This document shows, piece by piece, positions 25,159-34,289 of a stretch of 64,000 nucleotides of DNA. How positions within the stretch are numbered: the stretch's first letter is position 1; every line of letters starts with the position of its first letter. This DNA comes from Candidatus Latescibacterota bacterium. Lineage in GTDB: Bacteria > Latescibacterota > UBA2968. Location: positions 1 through 64,000 of the forward strand of contig JAJDYX010000012.1 of NCBI GenBank assembly GCA_022824945.1. Reading direction: 5' to 3'. Below the pieces are notes generated by a model. That model had not been told where the DNA came from. It ran no database searches and saw only the letters and a list, made by a program, of their open reading frames with translations. The position numbers were made by a program, and so were the translations under genes.

Positions 25159-25224
25159 TAAAGTGATGAGCAATGGGATTTCTCATTGACCGATATGCAG
25201 GCTACCGCATAGGGAGAATATGCG

Positions 25225-26376
25225 ATGAATAAAACAACCTTCATAGATCAGGTCCGTATTCAGGGGTTCCGGTCATTAGCTGATGTCGAGCTTTCGGAGA
25301 TTCCCAAAGCGGCGGTCTTAATTGGTGCCAATGGGTCGGGCAAGTCCAATTTTATTCGCTTTTTTCAAATGCTGAACAGGATGCTTGGGCCTCGTAGGCT
25401 CGGTGAGTTCGTCGCAATGCAAGGCGGAGCCGATGATCAGTTGTTTGGCGGTAGCAAGCGTAGCCCGCAACTGAGTGCCACAGTAACTATGCGAACAACA
25501 GCTATCGATACGGTAATCATGCAACCCACTGAAGCCCAGTATGATTATCATATCTCACTCGCTTATGCTCAGCCTGACCGTCTTATATTCGCGGAAGAGG
25601 CTTTTCGCGGCTCTACGGATGAAGACTGGCAATATCTCGGAAGCGGTCACACTGAGGCCAAGATAGTCGATGATATACCACCCCACGCGCCTCTGGCGAA
25701 CTATCGCTTTACCACCCAGTTCATCGTCAATCTGCTGCGAAACTGCTCGGTATATCAGTTTCACGATACTTCCGGTGCCTCGAACTTCAAAAAGAGATGG
25801 GATGTGGAGGACAACAATCATCTCCTCAGCCATGGTGGCAACTTGGCGGCCGTGCTGCACCGGTTGGAGCGGGAAGACATCAAGCGCTTTGAGCTGATCT
25901 GTAAGCATATTGGTCGGATCCTGCCTGGCTTTGATCGTTTTGTGATTGAGGAGAGCTATGGAAAAGTGTTGTTGCGTTGGAAGGCCAGGGGAATGGATAA
26001 AACTTTTGGCGCACATCTCACATCCGATGGCTCACTGCGGTTCTTTGCCCTGGTGACACTCCTCAATCTTCCACTGGAGATGTTGCCCGATGTTCTTCTG
26101 TTAGATGAGCCAGAACTGGGTCTGCATCCGGCAGCCATCGCCTTGATTGGGGGTATGATAAAGGCCCTGTCTAGGGAAAGGCAGGTCATTGTAGCAACAC
26201 AGGCGCCCTTACTTGTTGATGCGTTTGATCTCGACGAGATCTTTGTGTTGGATTTGGTGGATGGTTGCACTGAGTTTCGCAAAAGACTGACACAGCAGGA
26301 CTATCGCGTATGGCTCGACGAAAACTTCACCTCGGGTGAACTTTGGCAGAAGAACCTGCTCGGAGGACGCCCGTGA
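25225..26376 (+). CDS. ABC/OLD-like AAA ATPase of a two-gene defence-type module
   Basis: This 383-residue protein begins IDQVRIQGFRSLADVELSEI, the classic entry to the RecF/SMC-like ABC ATPase fold. It has Walker A GANGSGKS (34-41), a signature-like HLTSDGSLRFFAL (about 263-275), Walker B VLLLDEPELGLHP (288-300) and the H-loop region IVATQAPLLVDAF. Such AAA_21 ATPases form complexes with nucleases in phage defence. It overlaps the following DUF4276-like gene by four bases (GTGA), so the two are translated together. GGGAG precedes the ATG. The role is inferred from the pairing. Confidence 0.85.
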   Translation: MNKTTFIDQVRIQGFRSLADVELSEIPKAAVLIGANGSGKSNFIRFFQMLNRMLGPRRLGEFVAMQGGADDQLFGGSKRSPQLSATVTMRTTAIDTVIMQPTEAQYDYHISLAYAQPDRLIFAEEAFRGSTDEDWQYLGSGHTEAKIVDDIPPHAPLANYRFTTQFIVNLLRNCSVYQFHDTSGASNFKKRWDVEDNNHLLSHGGNLAAVLHRLEREDIKRFELICKHIGRILPGFDRFVIEESYGKVLLRWKARGMDKTFGAHLTSDGSLRFFALVTLLNLPLEMLPDVLLLDEPELGLHPAAIALIGGMIKALSRERQVIVATQAPLLVDAFDLDEIFVLDLVDGCTEFRKRLTQQDYRVWLDENFTSGELWQKNLLGGRP

Positions 26377-27017
26377 TACGACTCGCCATATCAGTGGAGG
26401 GGCCAACCGAAGAGGAGTTCGTCAAAAATGTGCTTGCAGACTATCTATGGGGAATTGGAGTTTATCCGACACCGATTCTGCTTGGCCGCGCTCGTGGCAG
26501 GGCTGACGGCGGAAATGTTTCGATGGATCGACTCGTGGCAGAAATGGCCTATTTACTCCGCTCCTTCGATGCTGTAACGTCGTTTGTCGATTTCTATGGG
26601 TTTAGTGGCAAAGGCGATAAGACGGTTGATGATTTAGAAAAAGATATGACTCGACAAATGCGCAAGAAACTCGGTCGCCGCTGGTATCCAGAAAAGGTGT
26701 TTCCCTATGTCCAACAATATGAATTTGAGGGTCTGTTATTCTCGAATGTAGATGCTTTTGTAAATGCGATTGATGCGTCGGAAGATTCTGTGGAAGAATT
26801 GCGGAGTATCCGTGTAAGGTTTCCGACTCCTGAGGATATTAACGACAACAGCGAAACGGCACCGAGTAAACGGATTGTGAAGATTATAACTCAGTACGAT
26901 AAGAGGCTTTATGGCCCTCTTATAGCAATGGAAATAGGGTTGGAAACAATTCGAACTGAATGCCCTCGGTTTAGTGGCTGGATGACGCGCTTGGAGTCGC
27001 TGACGAGTAAAGATTGA
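26373..27017 (+). CDS. DUF4276-like, TOPRIM-type putative nuclease partner
   Basis: This protein has about 214 residues, starting at GTG 26373 (GGAGG seven bases upstream) within the ATPase stop codon. Visible acidic motifs are SVEGPTEEEF (Glu9, as in TOPRIM), VTSFVDFYGFSG and YVQQYEFEGLLFS, with a lysine-rich C-terminal half. These suit DUF4276 proteins, commonly found beside AAA ATPases and related to TOPRIM nucleases of OLD/PARIS-like systems. Nuclease activity is inferred from the motif spacing. Confidence 0.75.
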   Translation: MIRLAISVEGPTEEEFVKNVLADYLWGIGVYPTPILLGRARGRADGGNVSMDRLVAEMAYLLRSFDAVTSFVDFYGFSGKGDKTVDDLEKDMTRQMRKKLGRRWYPEKVFPYVQQYEFEGLLFSNVDAFVNAIDASEDSVEELRSIRVRFPTPEDINDNSETAPSKRIVKIITQYDKRLYGPLIAMEIGLETIRTECPRFSGWMTRLESLTSKD

Positions 27018-27039
27018 ACCGCTGCGTGGAGAAGAATGA

Positions 27040-27255
27040 ATGATATATAAGTATGAAATCATTCTCTATTGGAGCAATGCGGATGATGCTTTCGTGGCTG
27101 AAGTACCCGAACTGCCCGGATGTATGGCTCATGGCGACACACAAGAAATTGCCCTCAAGAACGTCAATCAAGCGATAGCTCTCTGGATTGATACTGCGAA
27201 AGAGTTCGGCGATCCAATACCTGAACCCAAGGGCGAGCGTCTGATGCTGGCATGA
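27040..27255 (+). CDS. hicB: HicB-family antitoxin, no HicA beside it
   Basis: This 71-residue protein has YEIILYWSNADDAFVAEVPE followed by LPGCMAHGDTQEIALKNVNQ, then AIALWIDTAKEFGDPIPEP: the HicB partial RNase H fold. It lacks a C-terminal DNA-binding domain. HicA (a small RNA-binding toxin) would usually precede it; here the ATPase/DUF4276 pair does. It may be an orphan or part of the defence module. Confidence 0.85.
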   Translation: MIYKYEIILYWSNADDAFVAEVPELPGCMAHGDTQEIALKNVNQAIALWIDTAKEFGDPIPEPKGERLMLA

Positions 27256-27272
27256 GAAAAGAGGTAGCGATT

Positions 27273-28568
27273 ATGCACAAAAACACCACAGAACAAGGTT
27301 TATTCGAACTCTATCAGAGCAATCCCGATAAGGCTGATTACTTATTATTTGGCCGGGAGACGCATCCCGATAGGCGTGGATTTTTGAAGAAGGCCGGGCT
27401 GGCGATGATGGGGGCAATGGTTGGGGCAGCGATTCCGTTTCATCGAAATATTCCTGCTCATTTTATTCCTGTCGCTCTCGCTGCGGAGGATATGATTCAG
27501 GGCAAGGATGGCTTGACTGTGCTCAATGAGCGGCCATTGAATGCGGAAACGCCACCGCACTTGCTCGATGATGCTATTACTCCGACAGAGAGGCATTTTA
27601 TCCGCAACAATGGCATTCCGCCGGAGAATACGGACGCGGTGGGCTGGAAACTGACGGTCGATGGCCTGGTGGATAATCCCATGACACTCAGTATCGACGA
27701 TCTCAAACAGCGGTTTGAGGTCGTTACCAGAGCAGTGACACTGGAATGTGGCGGCAATGGACGCGCCTTTTTTGATCCTCCTGCGGACGGTAGTCAATGG
27801 ACCTATGGCGCTGTGGCATGCTCGGAGTGGACCGGCGTTCGCCTATCCGATGTTCTCAAGGCTGCTGGAGTGAAAGACAATGTGGTCTATACCGCACATG
27901 TGAGTGCCGATACCCACGTTTCTGGTGAGGAAGGCCAGCTTCCTCTCTCGCGCGGGGTGCCGATTGAGAAGGCGATGGACGAGCACAATCTCATTGCTTT
28001 TGCTCAGAACGGTAAACTGATCCATCCCATGAATGGTGCGCCGTTGCGTCTGATTATTCCCGGTTGGTCGGGATCGTGCTCACAGAAATGGTTGACTCGC
28101 ATCTGGTTGCGAGATCGGATTCATGATGGTCCGAAGATGACGGGAATGGATTATCGGGTACCCAATCGGATGATAGCGCCCGGGGAAAAGGTAGATGAGA
28201 AGGACTTCCATATTATCCACGGGATGAAGGTCAAGTCGTTAATTACGAATCCTGCTACCGGTCACAAGATGGGTGGGAGGACTTTGGAAGTGCGCGGGCA
28301 CGCCTGGGCGGGAGACCGGAAGGTCGATTCTGTCCGTCTGTCCATTGACTTTGGGGCAACATGGATTGATACGAAGCTCGATGAGCCAGTGAATGAATAC
28401 GCCTGGCAGAATTGGCGGGCGGAAATCGCGTTTCCCAAAGCGGGATATTACGAGATCTGGGCGAGGGCGACCGATTCGCAAGGGATAAGCCAACCGCATG
28501 CCATTGTCTGGAATCCAAAGGGGTATCTCAATAATTCGATGCATCGGGTCTCGGTGATTGTTAGTTAG
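27273..28568 (+). CDS. Sulfite-oxidase-like molybdopterin enzyme, Tat-exported
   Basis: This protein has 431 residues from ATG 27273 (GAGG eight bases upstream; an ATG at 27252 overlapping hicB lacks a site). It has a Tat-type signal, DRRGFLKKAGLAMMGAMVGA (residues 33-52), so it is exported folded with its cofactor. The Moco domain contains the ligand cysteine in TLECGGNGRAFF (Cys159) and HMNGAPLRL-like IHPMNGAPLRLIIPGWSG. A C-terminal dimerisation domain follows (about 305-420). This is the sulfite oxidase / SorA / YedY superfamily. No cytochrome subunit follows, so the electron acceptor is unknown. Confidence 0.85.
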   Translation: MHKNTTEQGLFELYQSNPDKADYLLFGRETHPDRRGFLKKAGLAMMGAMVGAAIPFHRNIPAHFIPVALAAEDMIQGKDGLTVLNERPLNAETPPHLLDDAITPTERHFIRNNGIPPENTDAVGWKLTVDGLVDNPMTLSIDDLKQRFEVVTRAVTLECGGNGRAFFDPPADGSQWTYGAVACSEWTGVRLSDVLKAAGVKDNVVYTAHVSADTHVSGEEGQLPLSRGVPIEKAMDEHNLIAFAQNGKLIHPMNGAPLRLIIPGWSGSCSQKWLTRIWLRDRIHDGPKMTGMDYRVPNRMIAPGEKVDEKDFHIIHGMKVKSLITNPATGHKMGGRTLEVRGHAWAGDRKVDSVRLSIDFGATWIDTKLDEPVNEYAWQNWRAEIAFPKAGYYEIWARATDSQGISQPHAIVWNPKGYLNNSMHRVSVIVS

Positions 28569-28595
28569 GGTTTTAGATAAAAAACAGGAGCGATT

Positions 28596-29468
28596 ATGGA
28601 GAACGGATTTTTTAAGGGTCATGGATTGGGCAATGATTATCTGGTGATGGATCCAAAGGAGTTGACGTTTGAATTGACGCCAGAGCGTATTGAGAAAATC
28701 TGTGATCGCAATTGGGGGGTGGGGAGTGATGGTATTTTGACATTGGAAGCGTCTGACCGCGCGGATTTTGGGTTGCGGATATGGAATCCAGATGGCAGCG
28801 AGGCGGAGAAATCAGGCAATGGGCTGAGGATTTTTGCGCGGTATTTGCATGCCACTGGTAAGGTAGATAAAACGTCATTCTCAGTCGATACGCCGGGGGG
28901 ACTGGTTCATATTGATTTGCATATCGACGAATGGGGCGATGCGAGTGCGGCGACTGTGGAGATGGGGGAGGCGACGTTTGAACCAGGGGCACTGCCCTGT
29001 TCGCTTGAGGTGGAAGAACTGATTGAAGAGCCGATTACCGCTGCGGGCGAAGATATGGTTTTTACGGGTGTGAGCGTGGGGAATCCCCATTGTGTGGTGT
29101 TTAAGCCGAGGGGCGAGGTGTGGTCGCGCGATGATTTGTTGCGGCTGGGACCTGAGTTGGAGAACCACGAGATTTTTCCGAGGCGAACCAATGTGCAGTT
29201 GGTCGTGCCCACGGGTGACCAGAAAATTTTCATTTTGATCTGGGAACGCGGCGCAGGTGAAACGCAGGCGTCGGGGTCTTCGTCATGTGCCGCGGCAAGT
29301 GCTGCGGTGCGTTTGGGTCTGGTCGCATCGCCTGTGACGGTGGAAGCCCCCGGAGGCACGTTGATGATCGATGTGGATGATGCGTTTAATCTGACAATGG
29401 CGGGACCTGTGGCAGAGGTGGCACGCGGTACGCTGAGTCCGTCTTTTTTGCGCGAGATCGGCGTCTGA
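28596..29468 (+). CDS. dapF: Diaminopimelate-epimerase-like protein lacking both catalytic cysteines
   Basis: This 290-residue protein has the full DapF fold: KGHGLGNDYLVMD, GVGSDGIL, NPDGSEAEKSGNGLRIFARY, VGNPHCVVF, FPRRTNVQLV and WERGAGETQASGSSS. In true DapF the two catalytic cysteines lie in CGNG and ACGTG. Here they are Ser73 (SGNG) and Ser226 (ASGS), checked at codon level (TCA and TCG). Cys231 is the non-catalytic cysteine further on. Cys-dependent epimerisation is therefore unlikely. It may catalyse another racemisation or isomerisation, or use serine weakly. The gene symbol marks homology only. Confidence 0.8.
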   Translation: MENGFFKGHGLGNDYLVMDPKELTFELTPERIEKICDRNWGVGSDGILTLEASDRADFGLRIWNPDGSEAEKSGNGLRIFARYLHATGKVDKTSFSVDTPGGLVHIDLHIDEWGDASAATVEMGEATFEPGALPCSLEVEELIEEPITAAGEDMVFTGVSVGNPHCVVFKPRGEVWSRDDLLRLGPELENHEIFPRRTNVQLVVPTGDQKIFILIWERGAGETQASGSSSCAAASAAVRLGLVASPVTVEAPGGTLMIDVDDAFNLTMAGPVAEVARGTLSPSFLREIGV

Positions 29469-29646
29469 TACAGGTGATAAAACGGTTGAAAGCCGGTTTG
29501 ATATGCGAATACTGCGCGGGGTAAGCTCCGTGTGGTATCGCTTTTGAACCGGTTCTTTTTTAAGCAATTTGGAAAACGGGTTGCGAATTTGGGATATTCC
29601 TCATAGTTTATATGCAACTCACCATTGCTCACGAAAGGAACGCATC

Positions 29647-30405
29647 ATGCCTTTGGATTCTATGGTCGAAACTTACGAGACGCAGGGATTTTTGACAGAA
29701 GTCGATGTGTTTTCAGAACGCGAGATCGGTCAATTTCGCGCATTATTTGACGATTTGGAAGCGCGTGAAGGCAAGGAGAAGTGCCAAATCGGTTTGCAGG
29801 GGCGACATTTTGACGAGGTGTTTATCTGGCAACTGGCAACGGATGAGCGGATCTTAGACGTGATGCAGGCTGTGATGGGCGATAATGTGATGCTGCTATC
29901 CACCCACTTTTTTTGCAAATATCCCGATCCAGAGGCAAAGATATTTGTGGCGTGGCATCAAGATATTACGTACTGGGGCCTGAAACCGCCCATTGCACAC
30001 ACGGCCTGGATTGCCATTGACGATGCGGATGTGGAGAATGGGTGTATGCGTTTTATCCCGGGATCGCACAAAAATGGGATTGCAGCACATGGCAAATCCG
30101 CGCAGGAAGGCAATTTGCTGAGTATTAACCAGGAGATTCCAGATGAATATGTCGATGATAGCGCGGCGGTCGATATTGTGTTGAGAGCCGGGCAGATGTC
30201 GGTTCACGACGGGCAATTATTTCACGCGAGCAATCCCAATCGGTCAAATCGACGGCGGTGCGGGCTGACGGTTCGATTTATTCCCCCGCATGTCAAACAG
30301 ACGACGCTCAACTCACACAAGCAGGCATGGGAACCTATTGTATTGCGCGGTGAAGATCAATTTGGACATTTTCCAAAGGTCGGGATGCCGTTTCCATTGG
30401 CATGA
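29647..30405 (+). CDS. Phytanoyl-CoA dioxygenase (PhyH) family oxygenase
   Basis: This is a 252-residue Fe(II)/2-oxoglutarate oxygenase. The iron triad is His104-x-Asp106 (AWHQDITYW) and His193 (GQLFHASNPN), with an arginine in RRCGLTVRF for 2-oxoglutarate. The segment ENGCMRFIPGSHKNG is typical of PhyH proteins. They hydroxylate acyl-CoAs, ectoine-like compounds or halogenated natural products; the substrate here is unknown. GAAAGGAA before ATG 29647 decides the start, against an upstream open frame. Confidence 0.9.
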   Translation: MPLDSMVETYETQGFLTEVDVFSEREIGQFRALFDDLEAREGKEKCQIGLQGRHFDEVFIWQLATDERILDVMQAVMGDNVMLLSTHFFCKYPDPEAKIFVAWHQDITYWGLKPPIAHTAWIAIDDADVENGCMRFIPGSHKNGIAAHGKSAQEGNLLSINQEIPDEYVDDSAAVDIVLRAGQMSVHDGQLFHASNPNRSNRRRCGLTVRFIPPHVKQTTLNSHKQAWEPIVLRGEDQFGHFPKVGMPFPLA

Positions 30406-30428
30406 TGATTGCAAATACAGGAAAAGCT

Positions 30429-30478
30429 ATCCGCAGATGACGCAGATGACGCAGATGGACGCAGATGGACGCAGATGA
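30429..30478 (+). repeat. 9-bp tandem repeat GACGCAGAT
   Basis: Five units of (GACGCAGAT), the first incomplete, follow the PhyH gene. The reverse-complement sense is TCATCTGCG, close to TCATCCGCG found at 2633 and 52991. The rest of the gap between genes (30406-30586) shows nothing further. Confidence 0.9.
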
Positions 30479-30586
30479 AAATCCCCTCAAGCTCTCTGGC
30501 AAGGGGCGGGAAGCAAGATGGGAAGAAGCTAATCGCTGAAAGCAACCACATGAGATGGCATGAGAACACCGATAAGGAATTAGAAG

Positions 30587-31912
30587 ATGCAGCGGACAGA
30601 AAAAAAAGATCAGAATAAGGGTATCACTGCAATTTCGGTACAGGGATTCAAGTCGCTTGCGAATGAGAGCAGTATTGAAATTCGTCCACTGACGATCCTG
30701 TCGGGTGCAAATAGCTCTGGCAAATCGAGTATCATGCAACCCCTGTTGCTGATGAAACAGACCCTTGAAGCAAGTTATGACCCCGGGCCGCTTTTGTTGA
30801 ATGGCCCAAATGCGAAATTTACGTCTGTCAATCAATTCATTTCGCGTATGCAGAAAAATTCTGATCGCCAGGCATTCAGTGTCAAAATAAACCACGCGAC
30901 ATATCCGACGCTTAAAATTACGTTTTCTCTTAACGAAGATCAAAGGCTTGAAATCCGAGAGATGATTATTAGAGGAGGCAATAATTCTTTTTCTTTAAGT
31001 CCAAACCAAAGTTCCGGGGAGTTAGAAAAGGTTATATCAATAGTACAAAAAAAATTACCTGAAGGCATGAGGTTGTCGGTTTTCAGAAATCGGTGTTTTC
31101 TCAATGTCGCGTATGAGGCCCTCAACGATGAGGCTAAAGTTAAGTTCTCACCAGTGCTTCAAATTTATGAGTCAGGAATATTTTCTTTTTTTGTTTTTCA
31201 GGAAGAACTGCACGACATAATTCATGTGCCCGGTTTGCGTGATAATTCTGAATACGCTTATAAAGTAACTGCCACTGGCCCTGATTTCCTAGGTACATTT
31301 GAAAATTATGTCGCCACGATTATTGCAGACTGGCAGGAAAAAGACGATGATCGTCTAAAACGCCTTGAAAATATGCTTATAGACCTTGGTCTAACATGGA
31401 AAATTTTTGCCAAAGTTGTTAATGATACGCAAATTGAGTTGCTGGTCGGACGATTACCAAAAGCAGGACGTGGTGGAGAAGACCTCGTAAGTATCTCAGG
31501 TGTTGGTCTTGGGGTCCCGCAAGTCTTGCCTGTGCTCGTCGCGCTTTTGGTTGCTAAGCCAGGACAACTCGTGTATATCGACCAACCAGAGTTGCATTTG
31601 CACCCGCGAGCGCAATATGCACTGGCAAAAATTTTGGCAGAGGCAGCGAAGCGCGGCGTGAAGTTGGTCGTAGAGACACACAGCGCGTTGTTGTTATTAC
31701 AAGTGCAAACATTGGTGGCGAAGGGTGATCTCGATCCCAATTTGGTGAAGCTACACTGGTTCTCGCGTAGCGATGAAGATGGAATGACGTCAATCGAAAG
31801 TGCTGATCTGGATCAAAATGGTGCTTTTGGGGATTGGCCAGAGGACTTTGGCGATGTCGAGTGGAAGGCTGAGGGCGCATATCTGGATGCGGTGGAAGGG
31901 CGGAACAAATAA
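30587..31912 (+). CDS. AAA_21/DUF3696-type ATPase paired with a PIN-like protein
   Basis: This 441-residue ABC-type ATPase starts ISVQGFKSLANESSIEIRPL. It has Walker A SGANSSGKSS (39-48), a signature SISGVGLGVPQVLPVL (about 304-320), Walker B LVYIDQPELHLHP (328-340) and ETHSALLLL as the H-loop. A non-conserved middle (about 100-270) fills the usual coiled-coil site. It overlaps the next gene by one base (TAATG). A defence or stress role is inferred from the pairing. Its DNA is more AT-rich than that of neighbouring metabolic genes. Confidence 0.85.
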   Translation: MQRTEKKDQNKGITAISVQGFKSLANESSIEIRPLTILSGANSSGKSSIMQPLLLMKQTLEASYDPGPLLLNGPNAKFTSVNQFISRMQKNSDRQAFSVKINHATYPTLKITFSLNEDQRLEIREMIIRGGNNSFSLSPNQSSGELEKVISIVQKKLPEGMRLSVFRNRCFLNVAYEALNDEAKVKFSPVLQIYESGIFSFFVFQEELHDIIHVPGLRDNSEYAYKVTATGPDFLGTFENYVATIIADWQEKDDDRLKRLENMLIDLGLTWKIFAKVVNDTQIELLVGRLPKAGRGGEDLVSISGVGLGVPQVLPVLVALLVAKPGQLVYIDQPELHLHPRAQYALAKILAEAAKRGVKLVVETHSALLLLQVQTLVAKGDLDPNLVKLHWFSRSDEDGMTSIESADLDQNGAFGDWPEDFGDVEWKAEGAYLDAVEGRNK

Positions 31913-32445
31913 TGGCAAATCAGGGTTCTCGGCGATTGGTGATTGATGCCGATGTTGTACATTCTGCAGGTGAAACGGAGCATCCGATTTCAAGCGCGTG
32001 TCGGAAATTTTTAGAGACTGTATTGGATGCTAGACACTGTGTTGTGATGACGGATGCGATACTGGAGGAATGGCGTCGCCACATGTCCAGATATTCGAGA
32101 AGATGGCGTAGGCGAATGTACGGGCGAAGGTTGGTTATACAGATTGAGGTCAATGAAGATGAAATCTTGCGAGGACGCATTGGTGCGGCCGTGCATAGGG
32201 ATCAGAAGGCGATTGTTGCCAAAGATGTTCATCTCATTGAAGCGGCGATTGCGACGGATCGGCTGGTTACTTCTAAGGATGAAAGCGCACGCAAGGCATT
32301 TAATGATGCATCGGATGGAGTAGTAGAATTGAAGCAAATCGTTTGGATAAATCCGATATGTGTTGATGTGGAGCCTATTAAATGGTTAAAAAACGGCGCA
32401 CCGGACGAAAAGCATCGTAGGTTAGGCGCGTTATTCAACTATTGA
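31912..32445 (+). CDS. PIN-like nuclease partner of the ATPase
   Basis: This 177-residue protein has the strand LVIDADVVHSAG, whose Asp12/Asp14 resemble the first PIN acid, and a second acidic site in TDAILEEWRRHMSRYSRRW. The later IEAAIATDRLVTSKDESARK resembles the PIN motif with acidic Asp in strand 4. No family name is certain. It is arginine-rich in the middle, fitting nucleic-acid contact, and it is coupled to the ATPase by a one-base overlap. Confidence 0.65.
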   Translation: MANQGSRRLVIDADVVHSAGETEHPISSACRKFLETVLDARHCVVMTDAILEEWRRHMSRYSRRWRRRMYGRRLVIQIEVNEDEILRGRIGAAVHRDQKAIVAKDVHLIEAAIATDRLVTSKDESARKAFNDASDGVVELKQIVWINPICVDVEPIKWLKNGAPDEKHRRLGALFNY

Positions 32446-32460
32446 TTTTGAGGAGCAGAT

Positions 32461-33309
32461 ATGTCAAAGAGAAAAGTGCTCATTACAGGGGGAACGGGTT
32501 ATGTGGCTGGGCGGATGTTGCCTGTCTTGCGCGAGCTGTATGACCTGACGATTTTAGATGTGAAGACGACCAATCGCGAAGGCGAAGAAGTGGGCGATGT
32601 GGTGATTGCGGATTTGACGAATCGAGATCGGGATGCGTATCGGGAGTATTTCAGGGGGCAGGATGCGATTATCCACTGCGGATTTGTGCGGACAAAAGAC
32701 GATGCGGATCGCTTCTGGGCGGAGATGACGAACATCGATATGGCGCACAATGTGTATCAGACGTGTGTGGAGGAAAATGTTCGACGCGCAGTGATCATCA
32801 GTTCAAATCACGCGGCGGATTATTACGAGAATCTGATCTGGGCTGGCAAGCAGGAATTTGTAACGCCAGAGATGTACCCGCTTTCCGACAATTATTATGG
32901 CTGGGCAAAGGCGCAATACGAATTGTTGGGCTTTACCTTTGCAACGGGATTGATGAATGATGGCAAGAAATTGGAAAATGTGCAGATTCGGATAGGTGGA
33001 CCGCGCGAGACCGATATGGATCGCGCAAAATCCACGAATTTGAAAAGCATGCATCGGGGATTGGGCGCGTATTTGAGTATTCGGGATCAGGTGCAGTTGA
33101 TAGTGAAGAGCATTGAGGCGGAAAATATCGAAGATGAATATGGCATTCCATTTCAAATTTTTTACGGTATTAGTGGCAATTCACACAATTTCTGGACGAT
33201 CTCCAATGCGCGAAAGAAAATTGGCTATGAACCCGAGGACAATAGTCAGGTGAAATTTGCAGAACAATTGTCAAAAGTATTGTTAGAGGCGCGAGAAACG
33301 TCGGGATGA
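32461..33309 (+). CDS. NAD-dependent epimerase/dehydratase
   Basis: This 282-residue extended SDR has VLITGGTGYVAGRMLPVL as its nucleotide site, ADLTNRD, DAIIHCGFVRT, AVIISSNHAADYY and the catalytic YYGWAKAQYE (Tyr and Lys). It resembles the uronate dehydrogenase or UDP-sugar epimerase side of the family. The ribosome site is GAGGAG. It overlaps dusB by four bases and may be co-transcribed with it, though the functions look unrelated. Confidence 0.85.
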   Translation: MSKRKVLITGGTGYVAGRMLPVLRELYDLTILDVKTTNREGEEVGDVVIADLTNRDRDAYREYFRGQDAIIHCGFVRTKDDADRFWAEMTNIDMAHNVYQTCVEENVRRAVIISSNHAADYYENLIWAGKQEFVTPEMYPLSDNYYGWAKAQYELLGFTFATGLMNDGKKLENVQIRIGGPRETDMDRAKSTNLKSMHRGLGAYLSIRDQVQLIVKSIEAENIEDEYGIPFQIFYGISGNSHNFWTISNARKKIGYEPEDNSQVKFAEQLSKVLLEARETSG

Positions 33310-34289
33310 GTGATGATATGGGCGTACAAATCGGCAATGTAAATATTCCCGGGCGGACAGCGTTGGCGCCATTGGCTGGTATTACAGACCGGTCGTTTCG
33401 CATGCTGTGCAGGCAACAGGGGGCGAGTTTTGCGGTCACGGAGATGGTCAGTGCCAAGGGACTGGCAGAGGGCAGCGAGAAGTCGAATCAATATCTCGAT
33501 TTTGAAGCCGATGAGTTTCCGATTTCCGCGCAGTTGTTCGGCTCAGAACCCGAGGTCATGGCCGAAGGCGCTCGGGTTGTGGCGGAGCGCAATCCGGATA
33601 TTATCGACATCAATTGCGGGTGCCCGGTTAAAAAAATCGTGACAAAAAACGCGGGTGCGGCTCTGCTCAATACACCTGACCGACTGGGACAGATCATTGC
33701 GTCAATGGTGCGTGCTGTGGATATTCCCGTGACGCTAAAAATTAGAAGTGGATGGGCGGAAGCCAATCAGGCAGTTGCAGTTGCGCGGATTGCTGAAGAT
33801 TCTGGTGCAGCGGCAATTGCCGTGCATGGGCGCACGCGCGAGGCGAAATTTTCGGGCAGAGCAGACTGGGATATTATCGCGGAAGTCAAAAACGCGGTTT
33901 CGATTCCCGTAATCGGCAATGGCGATGTGCGCGGGCCAGAGGCTGCAAAGGAAATGATGCAAAAAACGGGTTGTGATCTGGTGATGGTAGGGCGATGGGC
34001 TATTGGCAATCCCTGGCTTTTCAAGCGTATGGAAGTCTTTCTGAATACGGGAGAATTATTGCCAGAACCGACGGATAGGGATCGTCTGGAAATGGCTGTT
34101 CACCATCTCAAGGCGTCTATCGCGTTTAAGGGGTTGCGCTATGGCGTCCTGGAAATGCGTCGGCATCTCGCGGCATATATCAAGGGTGTGCCCGGCGCGG
34201 CGCGTTATCGCCGTACGTTGATGACAGAAGACGATCCCAATCATCTCATGAATTTGCTGGGACAGATCAAAGCGGAGGTGGCAGCGTGA
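33306..34289 (+). CDS. dusB: tRNA-dihydrouridine synthase B
   Basis: This 327-residue FMN-dependent TIM-barrel protein has [20 protein letters not shown], the active-site cysteine in [46 protein letters not shown] and [13 protein letters not shown]. The length and motifs fit DusB, which reduces uridine in the tRNA D loop. Its ATG overlaps the epimerase stop and its end overlaps larB (GTGA), so the three genes are translationally linked. Confidence 0.93.
   Translation: MSDDMGVQIGNVNIPGRTALAPLAGITDRSFRMLCRQQGASFAVTEMVSAKGLAEGSEKSNQYLDFEADEFPISAQLFGSEPEVMAEGARVVAERNPDIIDINCGCPVKKIVTKNAGAALLNTPDRLGQIIASMVRAVDIPVTLKIRSGWAEANQAVAVARIAEDSGAAAIAVHGRTREAKFSGRADWDIIAEVKNAVSIPVIGNGDVRGPEAAKEMMQKTGCDLVMVGRWAIGNPWLFKRMEVFLNTGELLPEPTDRDRLEMAVHHLKASIAFKGLRYGVLEMRRHLAAYIKGVPGAARYRRTLMTEDDPNHLMNLLGQIKAEVAA

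Noticed and set aside
25225-26376. RecF or SMC protein
   Set aside because: The N-terminus looks like RecF, but the short length, missing RecF C-terminal motifs and coupled DUF4276-like partner suit a defence ATPase better.
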